From: an uncultured Pelagibacteraceae bacterium
Lineage (GTDB): Bacteria; Pseudomonadota; Alphaproteobacteria; Pelagibacterales; Pelagibacteraceae
Direction: 5' to 3'
DNA: 64,000 nt
Assembly (NCBI GenBank): GCA_902588965.1
Contig: CACIRD010000004.1
Span: 62,001-126,000 of the forward strand
Shown here: positions 8,509-15,793 of the stretch, in pieces
Position numbering within the stretch: position 1 is the first letter of the stretch
Layout: each line of letters begins with the position of its first letter
Translations under genes and position numbers: made by a program
Notes under the pieces: model-generated
Database searches by the model: none
What the model saw: the letters and a program-made list of their open reading frames with translations, nothing else
Told to the model about the DNA's origin: nothing

Positions 8509-9284
8509 TGATTATAAGCTCATGGAATGTAAATTCTGTAAGAGCCAGAATTGAAAATATAAAAGAATATTTAAAAAAGTTTTCACCTGACATCTTGATG
8601 ATGCAGGAGATAAAAACTCCTAATGAAACTTATCCCTTTGATGATATAAAATCTTTAAAATACGAAAACTATGTTTTTGGACAAAAAAGCTACAATGGTG
8701 TTGCAATTATATCTAAAAAAAAATTATCAAATATTCAAAATGATATTTTTAAAGATAAAAACAAACAATCAAGAATTATTAGCGCTGATCTAATTATCCA
8801 AAAGAAAAATATAACTATAATTAATATTTATACACCTAATGGCAATCCTGTGGATACTGAGAAATATACTTACAAACTGTATTGGTTAGATAGTTTAATA
8901 AAAAAAGTAAAAAATTTATCCAAATTAAATCAAAATATTGTTATCGGAGGTGACTTTAATATAATACCATCTCCAAACGATGTTCATGATCCAAAATCCT
9001 ATGAAAATGATGCTTTGTTTAGGCTTGAAATAAGAAAAAAACTTAGAGAACTTATTAATTTTGGTTTTCATGATGCTTATAGATTCATTCACCCTGAAAA
9101 AGAAGGTTATACATTTTGGGACTATACCAGTGGTGCTTGGCAGAAAAATAATGGAATGAGAATTGACCATTTTTTAGTTTCTAATTCTTTAATTAATCAT
9201 GTTAAGGATGTTAAAATAAATAAATTCCCACGTAGTAGACAAAAGCCATCAGACCATACACCGATTGAAATTGAATTAGCTTAA
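8508..9284 (+). CDS. xthA: Exodeoxyribonuclease III / AP endonuclease
   Basis: Base-excision repair enzyme that nicks abasic sites and trims 3' ends. The 258-residue protein shows the exonuclease III signatures in order: ISSWNVNSVRARI at the N terminus, LMMQEIKTP with the metal-binding Glu, the GGDFNIIPSPNDVHDP loop, and GMRIDHFLVS then SDHTPIEIEL with the catalytic Asp-His at the end. The ATG at 8508 overlaps the erpA stop. An in-frame TTG ten codons upstream lies inside erpA and is unlikely. Its last 9 bp overlap the 3' end of the convergent dpkA-like gene. Confidence 0.94.
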   Translation: MIISSWNVNSVRARIENIKEYLKKFSPDILMMQEIKTPNETYPFDDIKSLKYENYVFGQKSYNGVAIISKKKLSNIQNDIFKDKNKQSRIISADLIIQKKNITIINIYTPNGNPVDTEKYTYKLYWLDSLIKKVKNLSKLNQNIVIGGDFNIIPSPNDVHDPKSYENDALFRLEIRKKLRELINFGFHDAYRFIHPEKEGYTFWDYTSGAWQKNNGMRIDHFLVSNSLINHVKDVKINKFPRSRQKPSDHTPIEIELA

Positions 9285-10274
9285 AGATTTTATTTTATTA
9301 ACTAAGTCCTCATTGATATTTCTTGGACCAGTATCTAATCTATTTTTATGTCGTCTTTCTCCTGGTAATCTTACATTGCCCATCGATTTCATTTTATTAA
9401 AAAATTCATCAGAATGTTTTTGCCAATTAGTACCCGACGTTTTATCTGGGCTTATTGCTAAAATAAACTCACCCCCGCTTGGTGGCCCACCATCATTGTT
9501 ATCTTTAGTTGCCGTTTCAAAGCTAAAGTTATCTCCAACTAATGCTCCGGCCATTAGTTCAACCATCATAGCAATAGCTGATCCTTTATATCCACCAAAT
9601 GGTAATAACACACCGCCATCCGCTATAGCAGCAGGATCTGTTGTCTCTTTACCCTCTTTAGTTAACCCTGTTCCTAAAGGAACTTTATGCCCCTCACGTT
9701 TAGCAACTTGAACTTCTCCCATTGCCATTGATGCAGTTGCCATATCATAAACAACTGGGGTTTTTCCCGGTCTTGGCCAAGCAAATGAAATTGGGTTTGT
9801 TCCAAACAATGGTTTAATTGCACCAGCTGGAGCTACCGCTGGCTTGTATGATGTGCAAGCAAAAGCAACTAAGCCTTCCTCTGCTAACTTTTCAGTTTCT
9901 GGCCACATAGCAGCCATATGATGTGAATTATTTATTGCAAGAACCGCAACACCATTTTCTTTTGCCGCTTTTACTAATTCAGGTAAACCTTTATTTAAAA
10001 CAACAGGAGCTAAACAATTATTTCCTTGAACTTTTATTACAGATGGTGAAATTTTTTTTACTTCTGGTTTTCCTTTGCCATTAATCTTACCACTCTTTAA
10101 GCCACTTACATATGCTGGTAACCTAAATAATCCATGAGACAGGGATCCATCTCTTTCAGCATTTCTAATTAAATCAGATAATATTGTGGCAGTATCATCA
10201 TCACAACCATTAGCTAATAAAGTCTTTTTAGCTAAATCATAAATCTCATCTAACTTTAAGGATACTGTACTCAT
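9276..10274 (-). CDS. dpkA: Ldh-family NAD(P)H-dependent imino/keto acid reductase (DpkA-like)
   Basis: Member of the malate/L-lactate/YlbC dehydrogenase family, which has its own NAD(P)-binding fold. The 332-residue protein has the family sequences SHGLFRLPAY (His47), NNSHHMAAMWPE (His118-119), LFGTNPISFAWPR, FGGYKGSAIAMMVELMAGAL, and RLPGERRHKNR near the end. The SHHxxAxWP pattern and the C-terminal block resemble delta1-piperideine-2-carboxylate/delta1-pyrroline-2-carboxylate reductase (DpkA), which suggests a role in D-amino acid, proline or lysine breakdown. Other family members reduce lactate, malate, ureidoglycolate or sulfolactate, so the substrate is inferred. It is a single gene, convergent with xthA. 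Confidence 0.75.
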   Translation of the reverse strand: MSTVSLKLDEIYDLAKKTLLANGCDDDTATILSDLIRNAERDGSLSHGLFRLPAYVSGLKSGKINGKGKPEVKKISPSVIKVQGNNCLAPVVLNKGLPELVKAAKENGVAVLAINNSHHMAAMWPETEKLAEEGLVAFACTSYKPAVAPAGAIKPLFGTNPISFAWPRPGKTPVVYDMATASMAMGEVQVAKREGHKVPLGTGLTKEGKETTDPAAIADGGVLLPFGGYKGSAIAMMVELMAGALVGDNFSFETATKDNNDGGPPSGGEFILAISPDKTSGTNWQKHSDEFFNKMKSMGNVRLPGERRHKNRLDTGPRNINEDLVNKIKSLS

Positions 10275-10316
10275 CCTTAGATTAGATCTTATTTATTACT
10301 AAAGATCAATTTATAA

Positions 10317-11414
10317 TTAACAACCTTTAAAAGATTTGGACATATTTTTGATTAAATCAAAATATAAGTCTTTACCTGGATCAAGAGTTGCTCCTAATGG
10401 ATCTAAAACACCGGTACTAATATTCATATCTTTAGCAACAGCATTTATTATATCAGGATTAAATTGAGGTTCTGAAAATACACATGTAACTTTATCATGC
10501 TCAATTATCTCTCTTATTTCAGCAAGTTGTTCTGCTCCTGGTAAAACATCTGTATTAACTGTAAAGGCTCCTAGTACATTTACACCAAATCTACTTTCAA
10601 AATATTGATATGCATCATGAAAAACTATCGATTTGAAATCTTTATTTAGATCTGATTTTACATTTTTAACTAATTTATCAAGATCTTTTAAACCTTTTTT
10701 AAGATTTTTTTTATAAGTAGATGCATTTTTTTCATCATTTTCTATTAGATGCTCAGCCATCTCTTTTAAAATTACTTTAGCATTTAGTGGATCTAACCAA
10801 ATATGTGGGTCAAATTCACCGTGAGCATGGCCTTCATGACCGTGGTCATCATGTCCATCTTCTTTGTGTTCGTCATCATGTCCGTGATCATCATGACCAT
10901 CTTCTTTGTGTTCGTCATCGTGTCCATGATCATCATGACCATCTTCTTTGTGTTCGTCATCGTGTCCATGATCATCATGACCATCCTCTTTTTTAGCATG
11001 ATCATCGTGATCATCTTCTTTGTGACCATGATCGTCGTGCCCATCAAAGATATTTCTTTCTCTAAATTTTAATACACCTAATCCCTTAATTTGTAACAAC
11101 TCAATTTTTTCTGCCTTCTTAGCTATCGATCCAAGTGGCTTTTCTAGGAAATTTTCTAAATCTTCACCTACCCAAAAAACAATATCAGCTTCTTGAAGCA
11201 TCTTTGCATGAGATGGTTTTAATGCAAATCCGTGTGGTGAAGCGTACCCATCAACTATTAAATCAGGTGTACCTACCCCGTCCATTAAATATGATGCTAA
11301 TGAATGTATTGGTTTGATTGATGCAACTACTTTAATTTCTGCGTTTGCTGGTGATAATAATGTTAAAAAACTTAATATAGATAAGATTAGTGGAATTTTC
11401 TTTAGATTTTTCAT
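10317..11414 (-). CDS. znuA: Zinc ABC transporter, periplasmic binding protein with His-rich repeats
   Basis: ZnuA captures periplasmic Zn2+ for the ZnuBC importer. The 365-residue protein has a signal peptide (about residues 1-25, cut after SPANA), the cluster A-I family fold with Zn-ligand candidates His61 (SPHGFALKP) and His204 (DPHIWLDPL), and a very long His/Asp/Glu-rich loop at residues 126-198. The loop contains three near-perfect 14-residue repeats (GHDDHGHDDEHKED). Such loops in ZnuA proteins gather zinc or exchange it with the main site. The gene is divergent from znuC across a Zur box, so it should be derepressed when zinc is scarce. Confidence 0.95.
   Translation of the reverse strand: MKNLKKIPLILSILSFLTLLSPANAEIKVVASIKPIHSLASYLMDGVGTPDLIVDGYASPHGFALKPSHAKMLQEADIVFWVGEDLENFLEKPLGSIAKKAEKIELLQIKGLGVLKFRERNIFDGHDDHGHKEDDHDDHAKKEDGHDDHGHDDEHKEDGHDDHGHDDEHKEDGHDDHGHDDEHKEDGHDDHGHEGHAHGEFDPHIWLDPLNAKVILKEMAEHLIENDEKNASTYKKNLKKGLKDLDKLVKNVKSDLNKDFKSIVFHDAYQYFESRFGVNVLGAFTVNTDVLPGAEQLAEIREIIEHDKVTCVFSEPQFNPDIINAVAKDMNISTGVLDPLGATLDPGKDLYFDLIKNMSKSFKGC
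10855..11022 (-). repeat. 42-bp tandem repeat inside znuA (four units, the last one degenerate)
   Basis: Units begin at 10855, 10897, 10939 and 10981. The second and third units are identical over all 42 bases, the first differs from them at two positions, and the fourth is diverged. Each encodes one 14-residue His/Asp/Glu-rich repeat of the metal-binding loop, and the length is a multiple of three, so copy-number change keeps the reading frame. The identity of two neighbouring units suggests recent duplication. Confidence 0.95.
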
Positions 11415-11451
11415 AGTTTGACTGTTGTTTGTTTAATTTTTGTTGTTAAGT

Positions 11452-11472
11452 TAATGTTATAATATAACACTA
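11452..11472. promoter_or_regulatory. Zur operator in the znuA-znuC divergent promoter region
   Basis: The core GTTATAATATAAC at 11456-11468 is palindromic around its central base and matches the Zur box core known from Proteobacteria. The symmetry extends outward with one mismatch to 11452-11472. The site lies 42 bp before the znuA start and 45 bp before the znuC start, so one Zur dimer could repress both directions. The zur gene itself is at the end of the znuCB unit. Confidence 0.88.
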
Positions 11473-11516
11473 TGTAATAAAATAACAAAAAAAGTCAATA
11501 TTAAAGTTAAGATAAA

Positions 11517-12266
11517 ATGAGCGATGAAAATAACATATTAGTAAGATTAAAAGATGCTGGAATTAGGCAAAATGATAAGTGGCTTGTTAAAGGAGTGTCA
11601 CTTGAAGTTAATAAAGGGAAAATTGTAACTTTAATTGGTCCTAATGGTTCTGGTAAAAGTACAACTGCAAAAATTGCGCTAGGTATTTACAAAGAATATG
11701 ATGGAAGCGTTGAAAAATTTACTAATAAAATTGGGTATGTGCCTCAAAAAATATCTATAGATTGGACATTACCATTAAGAGTTGCAGATTTTATGGTCTT
11801 AACAGACGATTTAGCTCGTAGTGATATTAATGAAGCATTAAAGCTAACTGGAGTTGATCATCTAATAGACAAAAGTTTAGGAAATTTATCAGGTGGTGAA
11901 TTTCAAAGAGTATTACTTGCAAGAGCTATATCAAGAAAACCAGAATTATTAGTACTTGATGAACCAGTTCAAGGTGTAGATTTTTCTGGAGAGATAGCTT
12001 TATATCAATTGATTAAAAAAATATCTGAAAAATTAAACTGTGGAATACTACTAATCTCCCACGACCTTCATACAGTAATGAGTGCAACAGATCATGTTGT
12101 TTGTCTAAATGGTCATGTTTGCTGTTCGGGTTCTCCTATAGATGTAGCTAATGATAAGGAATACAAAGCCCTGTTTGGTGATTTAGCTTCGCAAACACTC
12201 TCAATTTATGAACATAAGCATGATCATGTTCATTCAAATGATGGAGATTTAAAACAAAAAAATTAA
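11517..12266 (+). CDS. znuC: Zinc ABC transporter, ATP-binding protein
   Basis: ATPase that powers zinc import with ZnuB and ZnuA. The 249-residue protein has Walker A GPNGSGKST (about residues 40-48), the Q-loop VPQK, the ABC signature LSGGEFQR, Walker B LLVLDEP and the switch His in LISHDLH. The C terminus carries a short His-rich tail (EHKHDHVHSNDGD), a common feature of ZnuC that may sense or buffer metal. It is first in the znuC-znuB-zur unit, one base before znuB, and is controlled by the shared Zur operator. Confidence 0.95.
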   Translation: MSDENNILVRLKDAGIRQNDKWLVKGVSLEVNKGKIVTLIGPNGSGKSTTAKIALGIYKEYDGSVEKFTNKIGYVPQKISIDWTLPLRVADFMVLTDDLARSDINEALKLTGVDHLIDKSLGNLSGGEFQRVLLARAISRKPELLVLDEPVQGVDFSGEIALYQLIKKISEKLNCGILLISHDLHTVMSATDHVVCLNGHVCCSGSPIDVANDKEYKALFGDLASQTLSIYEHKHDHVHSNDGDLKQKN

Positions 12267-12267
12267 T

Positions 12268-13071
12268 ATGTTTGATGATTTTTTTATAAGAGCTTTGTTT
12301 GCAGGAATAGGAGTAGCTTTCGTTACAGGTCCATTAGGATGTTTTGTAGTTTGGAGAAGACTATCATATTTTGGTGATACCTTAGCACATTCAGCTTTGC
12401 TTGGTGTTACAATTGCATTCTCTCTAGAATTTAGTATCGCTTTATCTGTTTTTATAACTTCATCTGTTGTAGCTTTATTTTTAATACAACTTCAAAAAAA
12501 AACTAATTTACCGGGTGATGCATTACTTGGTTTGTTAGCACATTCGTCTTTAGGAGTTGGTTTGGTAGCTATTGGATTTTTATCCTTTATTAGATTTGAT
12601 GTGATGGGATTATTATTTGGTGATATTTTAGCTGTTAACGTTAATGACTTATTAGTTATATGGATTGGTGGTGCATTAATATTAATAATATTAAAATTAA
12701 TTTGGAAACCGCTATTTGCATCAACTGTTAATTATGAATTAGCTGAAGCTGAAGGATTAAATCCGGAAAGAGCAAAAGCAATATTTACACTATTAATGGC
12801 GGCTATTATTGCAATATCAATAAAGATGATTGGATTATTATTGATTACTGGAATGTTAATTATACCTGCAGCGATGGCTAGGAATGTCTCAAACAGTCCA
12901 AAAGGCATGATTGTATTTTCTGTAATAGGTGGCTTGCTATCTGTATTTTTAGGATTATTTTCATCGCTAAATTTTAATACACCTTCAGGACCATCAATTA
13001 TAGTTGCTGCATTAATGCTATTTATAATTTCATTATTTAGAATAAAACAAACGATTAAATTGAAAAACTAA
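12268..13071 (+). CDS. znuB: Zinc ABC transporter, permease protein
   Basis: Membrane channel of the zinc importer (ABC-3 family). The 267-residue protein has about eight hydrophobic spans. The N-terminal GPLGCFVVWRRLSYFGDTLAHSALLG and the late LLITGMLIIPAAMARNVS sequences are typical of ZnuB, with Asp and His residues in the translocation path. It follows znuC by one base and precedes zur by 15 bp. Confidence 0.95.
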   Translation: MFDDFFIRALFAGIGVAFVTGPLGCFVVWRRLSYFGDTLAHSALLGVTIAFSLEFSIALSVFITSSVVALFLIQLQKKTNLPGDALLGLLAHSSLGVGLVAIGFLSFIRFDVMGLLFGDILAVNVNDLLVIWIGGALILIILKLIWKPLFASTVNYELAEAEGLNPERAKAIFTLLMAAIIAISIKMIGLLLITGMLIIPAAMARNVSNSPKGMIVFSVIGGLLSVFLGLFSSLNFNTPSGPSIIVAALMLFIISLFRIKQTIKLKN

Positions 13072-13086
13072 TGGAGAATCTGTAAA

Positions 13087-13488
13087 ATGAGAAGAATGCA
13101 TAAAGAAAATGATCTTACAAAAAATCAGCAAATTATTTTTGATTTAATTGATAAATCCCCCGAACCATTAAAAGCTTATTCAATACTTTTTAATGTCCAA
13201 AAAAAAGGTATTAAAGCACCGTTACAAGTTTATAGGGCTTTGGATAAATTAGTTGAAATGGGAAAAATTCACAAAATTGAAAGTCGAAATGCCTTTATTG
13301 CATGTCAGAATTCGAGCTGTCAGGTTTCAAAAGCAACGGCTTTTTCTATATGTGAGATGTGTGAAAAAATTACAGAGATAAGCAGTTCAAGCCTCTCTAA
13401 ATATCTAGCTAATTTCAAAGACAAAGATGGTATGAAATATAGCAAATACAATCTTGAGTTTTTTGGATTATGCAAAAAGTGTAGATAA
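13087..13488 (+). CDS. zur: Zinc uptake regulator, Fur family
   Basis: Zn-sensing repressor expected to close the Zur box between znuA and znuC when zinc is plentiful. The 133-residue protein has a winged-helix N domain (LTKNQQIIFDLI to VYRALDKLVEMGKIHKIES) and a dimerisation domain with Fur-type cysteine pairs CEMC and CKKC that would hold structural zinc. Two further cysteines lie in the CQNSSC stretch. Genome context, directly after znuB, separates it from Fur and PerR. The spacer before it holds a GGAG ribosome site. Autoregulation through the znuC operator is likely. Confidence 0.92.
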   Translation: MRRMHKENDLTKNQQIIFDLIDKSPEPLKAYSILFNVQKKGIKAPLQVYRALDKLVEMGKIHKIESRNAFIACQNSSCQVSKATAFSICEMCEKITEISSSSLSKYLANFKDKDGMKYSKYNLEFFGLCKKCR

Positions 13489-13546
13489 TCCTTTATTTTA
13501 ATAAATTCTTAACATAATTGAAATAATAATAACGAAAGGAAATTTT

Positions 13547-13768
13547 ATGTTTATAAAAAAATATCTAAAGTGGATTAGTACGTTTTTAGTTTTAGTCGGA
13601 ATACTTCTTACAAATTTAAATATATATCCATTAAATATATATTTTCATGGATTGGGAGTTGTTGGATGGACTATAGCTGGATTTATTAGCAAAGATAAAG
13701 CGATACTAACAAACTTTGGATTACAAATTCCATTATTTGTTATTGGAATTTATAAGATTATTTTTTAA
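13547..13768 (+). CDS. Small hydrophobic membrane protein upstream of arsC (function unknown)
   Basis: I do not recognise this 73-residue product. It has two to three hydrophobic spans (about residues 10-27, 32-47 and 56-72) joined by short loops, with a positively charged N terminus (MFIKKYLKW). There is no Cys and no obvious metal-binding motif. A clear AAGGA ribosome site precedes the ATG, and the stop codon directly abuts the arsC start, so it is probably the first gene of the arsC-aquaporin-Nudix unit. Its position hints at a role linked to arsenic handling, but no sequence feature proves it. Confidence 0.75.
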   Translation: MFIKKYLKWISTFLVLVGILLTNLNIYPLNIYFHGLGVVGWTIAGFISKDKAILTNFGLQIPLFVIGIYKIIF

Positions 13769-14200
13769 ATGAAGAATATATTGTTCGTATGCACAGGTAA
13801 TTCAGCAAGAAGTATTATTGCTGAAAGTATAATAAACAACGAGTTTGACGATTTGTATAAAGGATTTAGCGCTGGGAGTAATCCAACAGGAAAAATTAAT
13901 GAAGATGTGAAGAACTATTTATTATCAAAACATTATGATCTTTCAAATTATAGATCTAAAAATTTTAATGAGTTCGTTAATAGTAAAATTAAAATGGATT
14001 ATGTGATTACAGTTTGTAATAATGCTAATAATGAAGTCTGCCCTATTTGGCCGAATAAAGATCAGATAATTCATTGGGATATAGATGATCCTGTTAAATT
14101 ACTTAATGAAACAAATGATTTAAATAAAAAAGACGAAATAGTTGAAAAAGTTTTTAACCATATTAATAAAAATATAAAGGAACTACTTAATGAAAAATAA
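13769..14200 (+). CDS. arsC: Arsenate reductase, low-molecular-weight phosphatase type (ArsC)
   Basis: Reduces arsenate to arsenite, probably with thioredoxin. The 143-residue protein has the phosphatase-like P-loop CTGNSARS (nucleophile Cys8, Arg14), the DDP motif (Asp106-Asp107-Pro108) and two further cysteines, Cys83 and Cys91, spaced like the redox pair of the Bacillus/Staphylococcus ArsC relay. It is followed, with an 11 bp overlap, by an aquaporin that can let arsenite leave. A plain tyrosine phosphatase is the alternative, but the extra Cys pair favours ArsC. No arsR regulator or arsB/acr3 pump is visible in the window. Confidence 0.9.
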   Translation: MKNILFVCTGNSARSIIAESIINNEFDDLYKGFSAGSNPTGKINEDVKNYLLSKHYDLSNYRSKNFNEFVNSKIKMDYVITVCNNANNEVCPIWPNKDQIIHWDIDDPVKLLNETNDLNKKDEIVEKVFNHINKNIKELLNEK

Positions 14201-14849
14201 AAGTCGTTATTTTCTTGCTGAACTATTAGGTAGTTGTTTTTTGGTAATGATTATTGTTGGTTCAGGTTTAATGGCTGAGAACCTAACCAATGACGTTGCG
14301 GTGATGTTAATAGCTAATACTATAGCAACAGGAGCAGGTTTATTTGTACTTATTACAGTTTTTGCTGATGTATCGGGAGCTCACTTTAATCCATTTGTAA
14401 GTATCGCAATGGCAATAACAGGTAAATTAAAAAAGAAACTTCTAGCCTACTATATAATTGCTCAATTGATTGGTTGCTTGATTGGAGTTGGTTTAGCCAA
14501 TTTCTTTTTTGAAAATGAGATTTATGAATTGTCTACTAAATCAAGAGATGGAATTTACATATTCACATCTGAGGTAATAGCAACATTAGGACTAATAACA
14601 ATAATTTTTGGTTCAATGAAGTCAGGTAAAATTGCTGTTGCAGCTAGTGTTGGTCTTTATATTACTGCTGGTTATTGGTTTACTTCCTCAACTTCATTTG
14701 CAAATCCAGCTGTTGCAATTGCTAGAACATTTACAGAGTCTTTTACAGGTATTAGTTATTTAAACACTCCTTATTATATCTTAGCTGAGCTTATAGGAAT
14801 GTTAATTGCTGTATTAATTGTTAAAAAATTATTTTTAGAGAAAAATTGA
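14190..14849 (+). CDS. aqpS: MIP-family channel, probable arsenite-permeable aquaporin (AqpS-like)
   Basis: Six-span major intrinsic protein of 219 residues. The two half-helix pore motifs are NPF at residues 67-69 (in GAHFNPF) and NPA at 172-174 (in FANPAVAIART), with the selectivity-filter Arg at 179. Replacement of the first NPA alanine by Phe is a deviation from canonical water channels. Because it overlaps arsC by 11 bp, the likely job is passive exit of arsenite made by ArsC, as described for aqpS-containing ars operons in rhizobia. Water, glycerol or other small-solute transport cannot be excluded. Confidence 0.82.
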   Translation: MKNKSRYFLAELLGSCFLVMIIVGSGLMAENLTNDVAVMLIANTIATGAGLFVLITVFADVSGAHFNPFVSIAMAITGKLKKKLLAYYIIAQLIGCLIGVGLANFFFENEIYELSTKSRDGIYIFTSEVIATLGLITIIFGSMKSGKIAVAASVGLYITAGYWFTSSTSFANPAVAIARTFTESFTGISYLNTPYYILAELIGMLIAVLIVKKLFLEKN

Positions 14850-15343
14850 AAGATATAAAACTTACCAATCAAATAAGTTTGATTAATAAAAAATTTAAAA
14901 AAAAAGAATTCTATCATTATCTTAAAACTTCTAATCTTTCATTGGTAATACCAAAAATTAAAAACAAATATATAGTAGTTTCTCAAAAAAGAATTCCAAT
15001 TAATAAAATTAATTACGAGTTTCCTTCTGGCATAGTGGAAAAAAAGGAAACAACTCTGCAATCAGCATATAAGGAATTAAGAGAAGAAACAGGATATAGA
15101 TCAAGATCAAAATTAAGTAAAATTATAACTTTTTATACTGAACCTGGACGACTAACTACTAAAATTACTGGTTATTACACAGAAGACTTAATTAAAATTT
15201 CGAAACCAGAACAAGGTATTAGAATTCATCTTTTTAATCAAAGAGACATATTTAAATTAATATTAAATCAAAAATTCAATAATAGTTCTCATATAGCAAT
15301 GTTTTTTTATTTAATAACAGGTCTTAAAAACTATAAACTATAG
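14846..15343 (+). CDS. Nudix hydrolase (ADP-ribose pyrophosphatase-like)
   Basis: Hydrolyses a nucleoside diphosphate linked to another moiety. The 165-residue protein has a Nudix box beginning at GIVEKKE and ending KELREETGY, which keeps the catalytic Glu residues but has Lys in place of the usual Arg. The preceding EFPSG and the later TEPGRLTTKITGYY stretch resemble ADP-ribose/GDP-mannose pyrophosphatases. The start is TTG at 14846, overlapping the aquaporin stop by four bases. No ATG is available until well inside the fold. Substrate is unknown. Co-transcription with arsC-aqp may be positional only. Confidence 0.8.
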   Translation: MKDIKLTNQISLINKKFKKKEFYHYLKTSNLSLVIPKIKNKYIVVSQKRIPINKINYEFPSGIVEKKETTLQSAYKELREETGYRSRSKLSKIITFYTEPGRLTTKITGYYTEDLIKISKPEQGIRIHLFNQRDIFKLILNQKFNNSSHIAMFFYLITGLKNYKL

Positions 15344-15415
15344 GTTGTATCAAAATATCTTTTTTTTTTAAGAATTATATGATTAAGTTAAATATCAAAC
15401 AATTCGGAGGCGGTA

Positions 15416-15622
15416 ATGAGAAAAAAACTAAAAAAAAATGAGAAGAAAAAAACAAAAATTTTAAAAGCAATTGATAGATTGAAAAATAAAATTACGGCAA
15501 AAGAAAAAAAATTGTCAAAAGTTAATATTAAAATTGCTGGTTTAGAAAAAAAGGTTGCTGAAAAAAAAGCAAAAAAACTTGCTAAAAAAGCAGAGCAGTC
15601 TCCTGCATCTATAAATAATTAA
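15416..15622 (+). CDS. Very Lys-rich small coiled-coil protein (function unknown)
   Basis: The 68-residue product has 24 lysines (35%), strongly basic overall, with heptad-like Leu/Ile spacing from residue 15 to 48 that suggests a helical coiled coil, and a short non-basic tail (QSPASINN). There is no signal peptide or membrane span. A strong GGAGG ribosome site at 15406-15410 sits at good spacing, rare in this A+T-rich genome, and a stable hairpin follows the stop codon, so high expression is plausible. The composition resembles histone-H1-like or nucleic-acid-binding proteins, but that is inference. No family is recognised. Confidence 0.75.
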   Translation: MRKKLKKNEKKKTKILKAIDRLKNKITAKEKKLSKVNIKIAGLEKKVAEKKAKKLAKKAEQSPASINN

Positions 15623-15641
15623 TATCAAATAAATTGTCTTC

Positions 15642-15668
15642 CTCCCTTCTTAATTTAAAAGAAGGGAG
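15642..15668 (+). terminator. Strong hairpin after the Lys-rich gene
   Basis: A perfect 10-bp stem (CTCCCTTCTT at 15642-15651 pairing with AAGAAGGGAG at 15659-15668) encloses a 7-nt loop, 20 bp after the stop codon at 15622. There is no T-run on either side, so it is a weak candidate for an intrinsic terminator. It may instead stabilise the 3' end of the upstream transcript. Confidence 0.6.
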
Positions 15669-15793
15669 AAAGTAGTTAATTAACAAAATTTAAATAGGGG
15701 AATAAATAATGAATATTTAAATTTCGTAAGTTATCTTAAAAAGATTAAGTTACAGAAATATTTACTTATTATTAAAGTTTAATTAACTTTGGT
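15669..15793. other. Structured non-coding spacer between the Lys-rich gene and ppx
   Basis: This 125-bp spacer holds no real ORF. A 10-bp inverted repeat (AGTTAATTAA at 15674-15683, and its complement at 15779-15788) brackets it. Inside are an imperfect hairpin at 15726-15753 and a three-codon reading frame at 15709-15720 (Met-Asn-Ile-stop) with an AGGGG ribosome-site-like sequence at 15696-15700. It could be a small RNA, a decayed gene start, or simply the 3' region of the convergent ppx. Confidence 0.4.

Noticed and set aside
10855..11022. Regular repeats that might suggest a CRISPR array
   Set aside because: The repeats are directly tandem with no spacers and encode a protein repeat inside znuA.
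10787..11072. Overlapping His/Val/Met-rich reading frames in other frames of znuA
   Set aside because: They are frame shadows of the 42-bp repeat. The znuA frame has the conserved fold on both sides.
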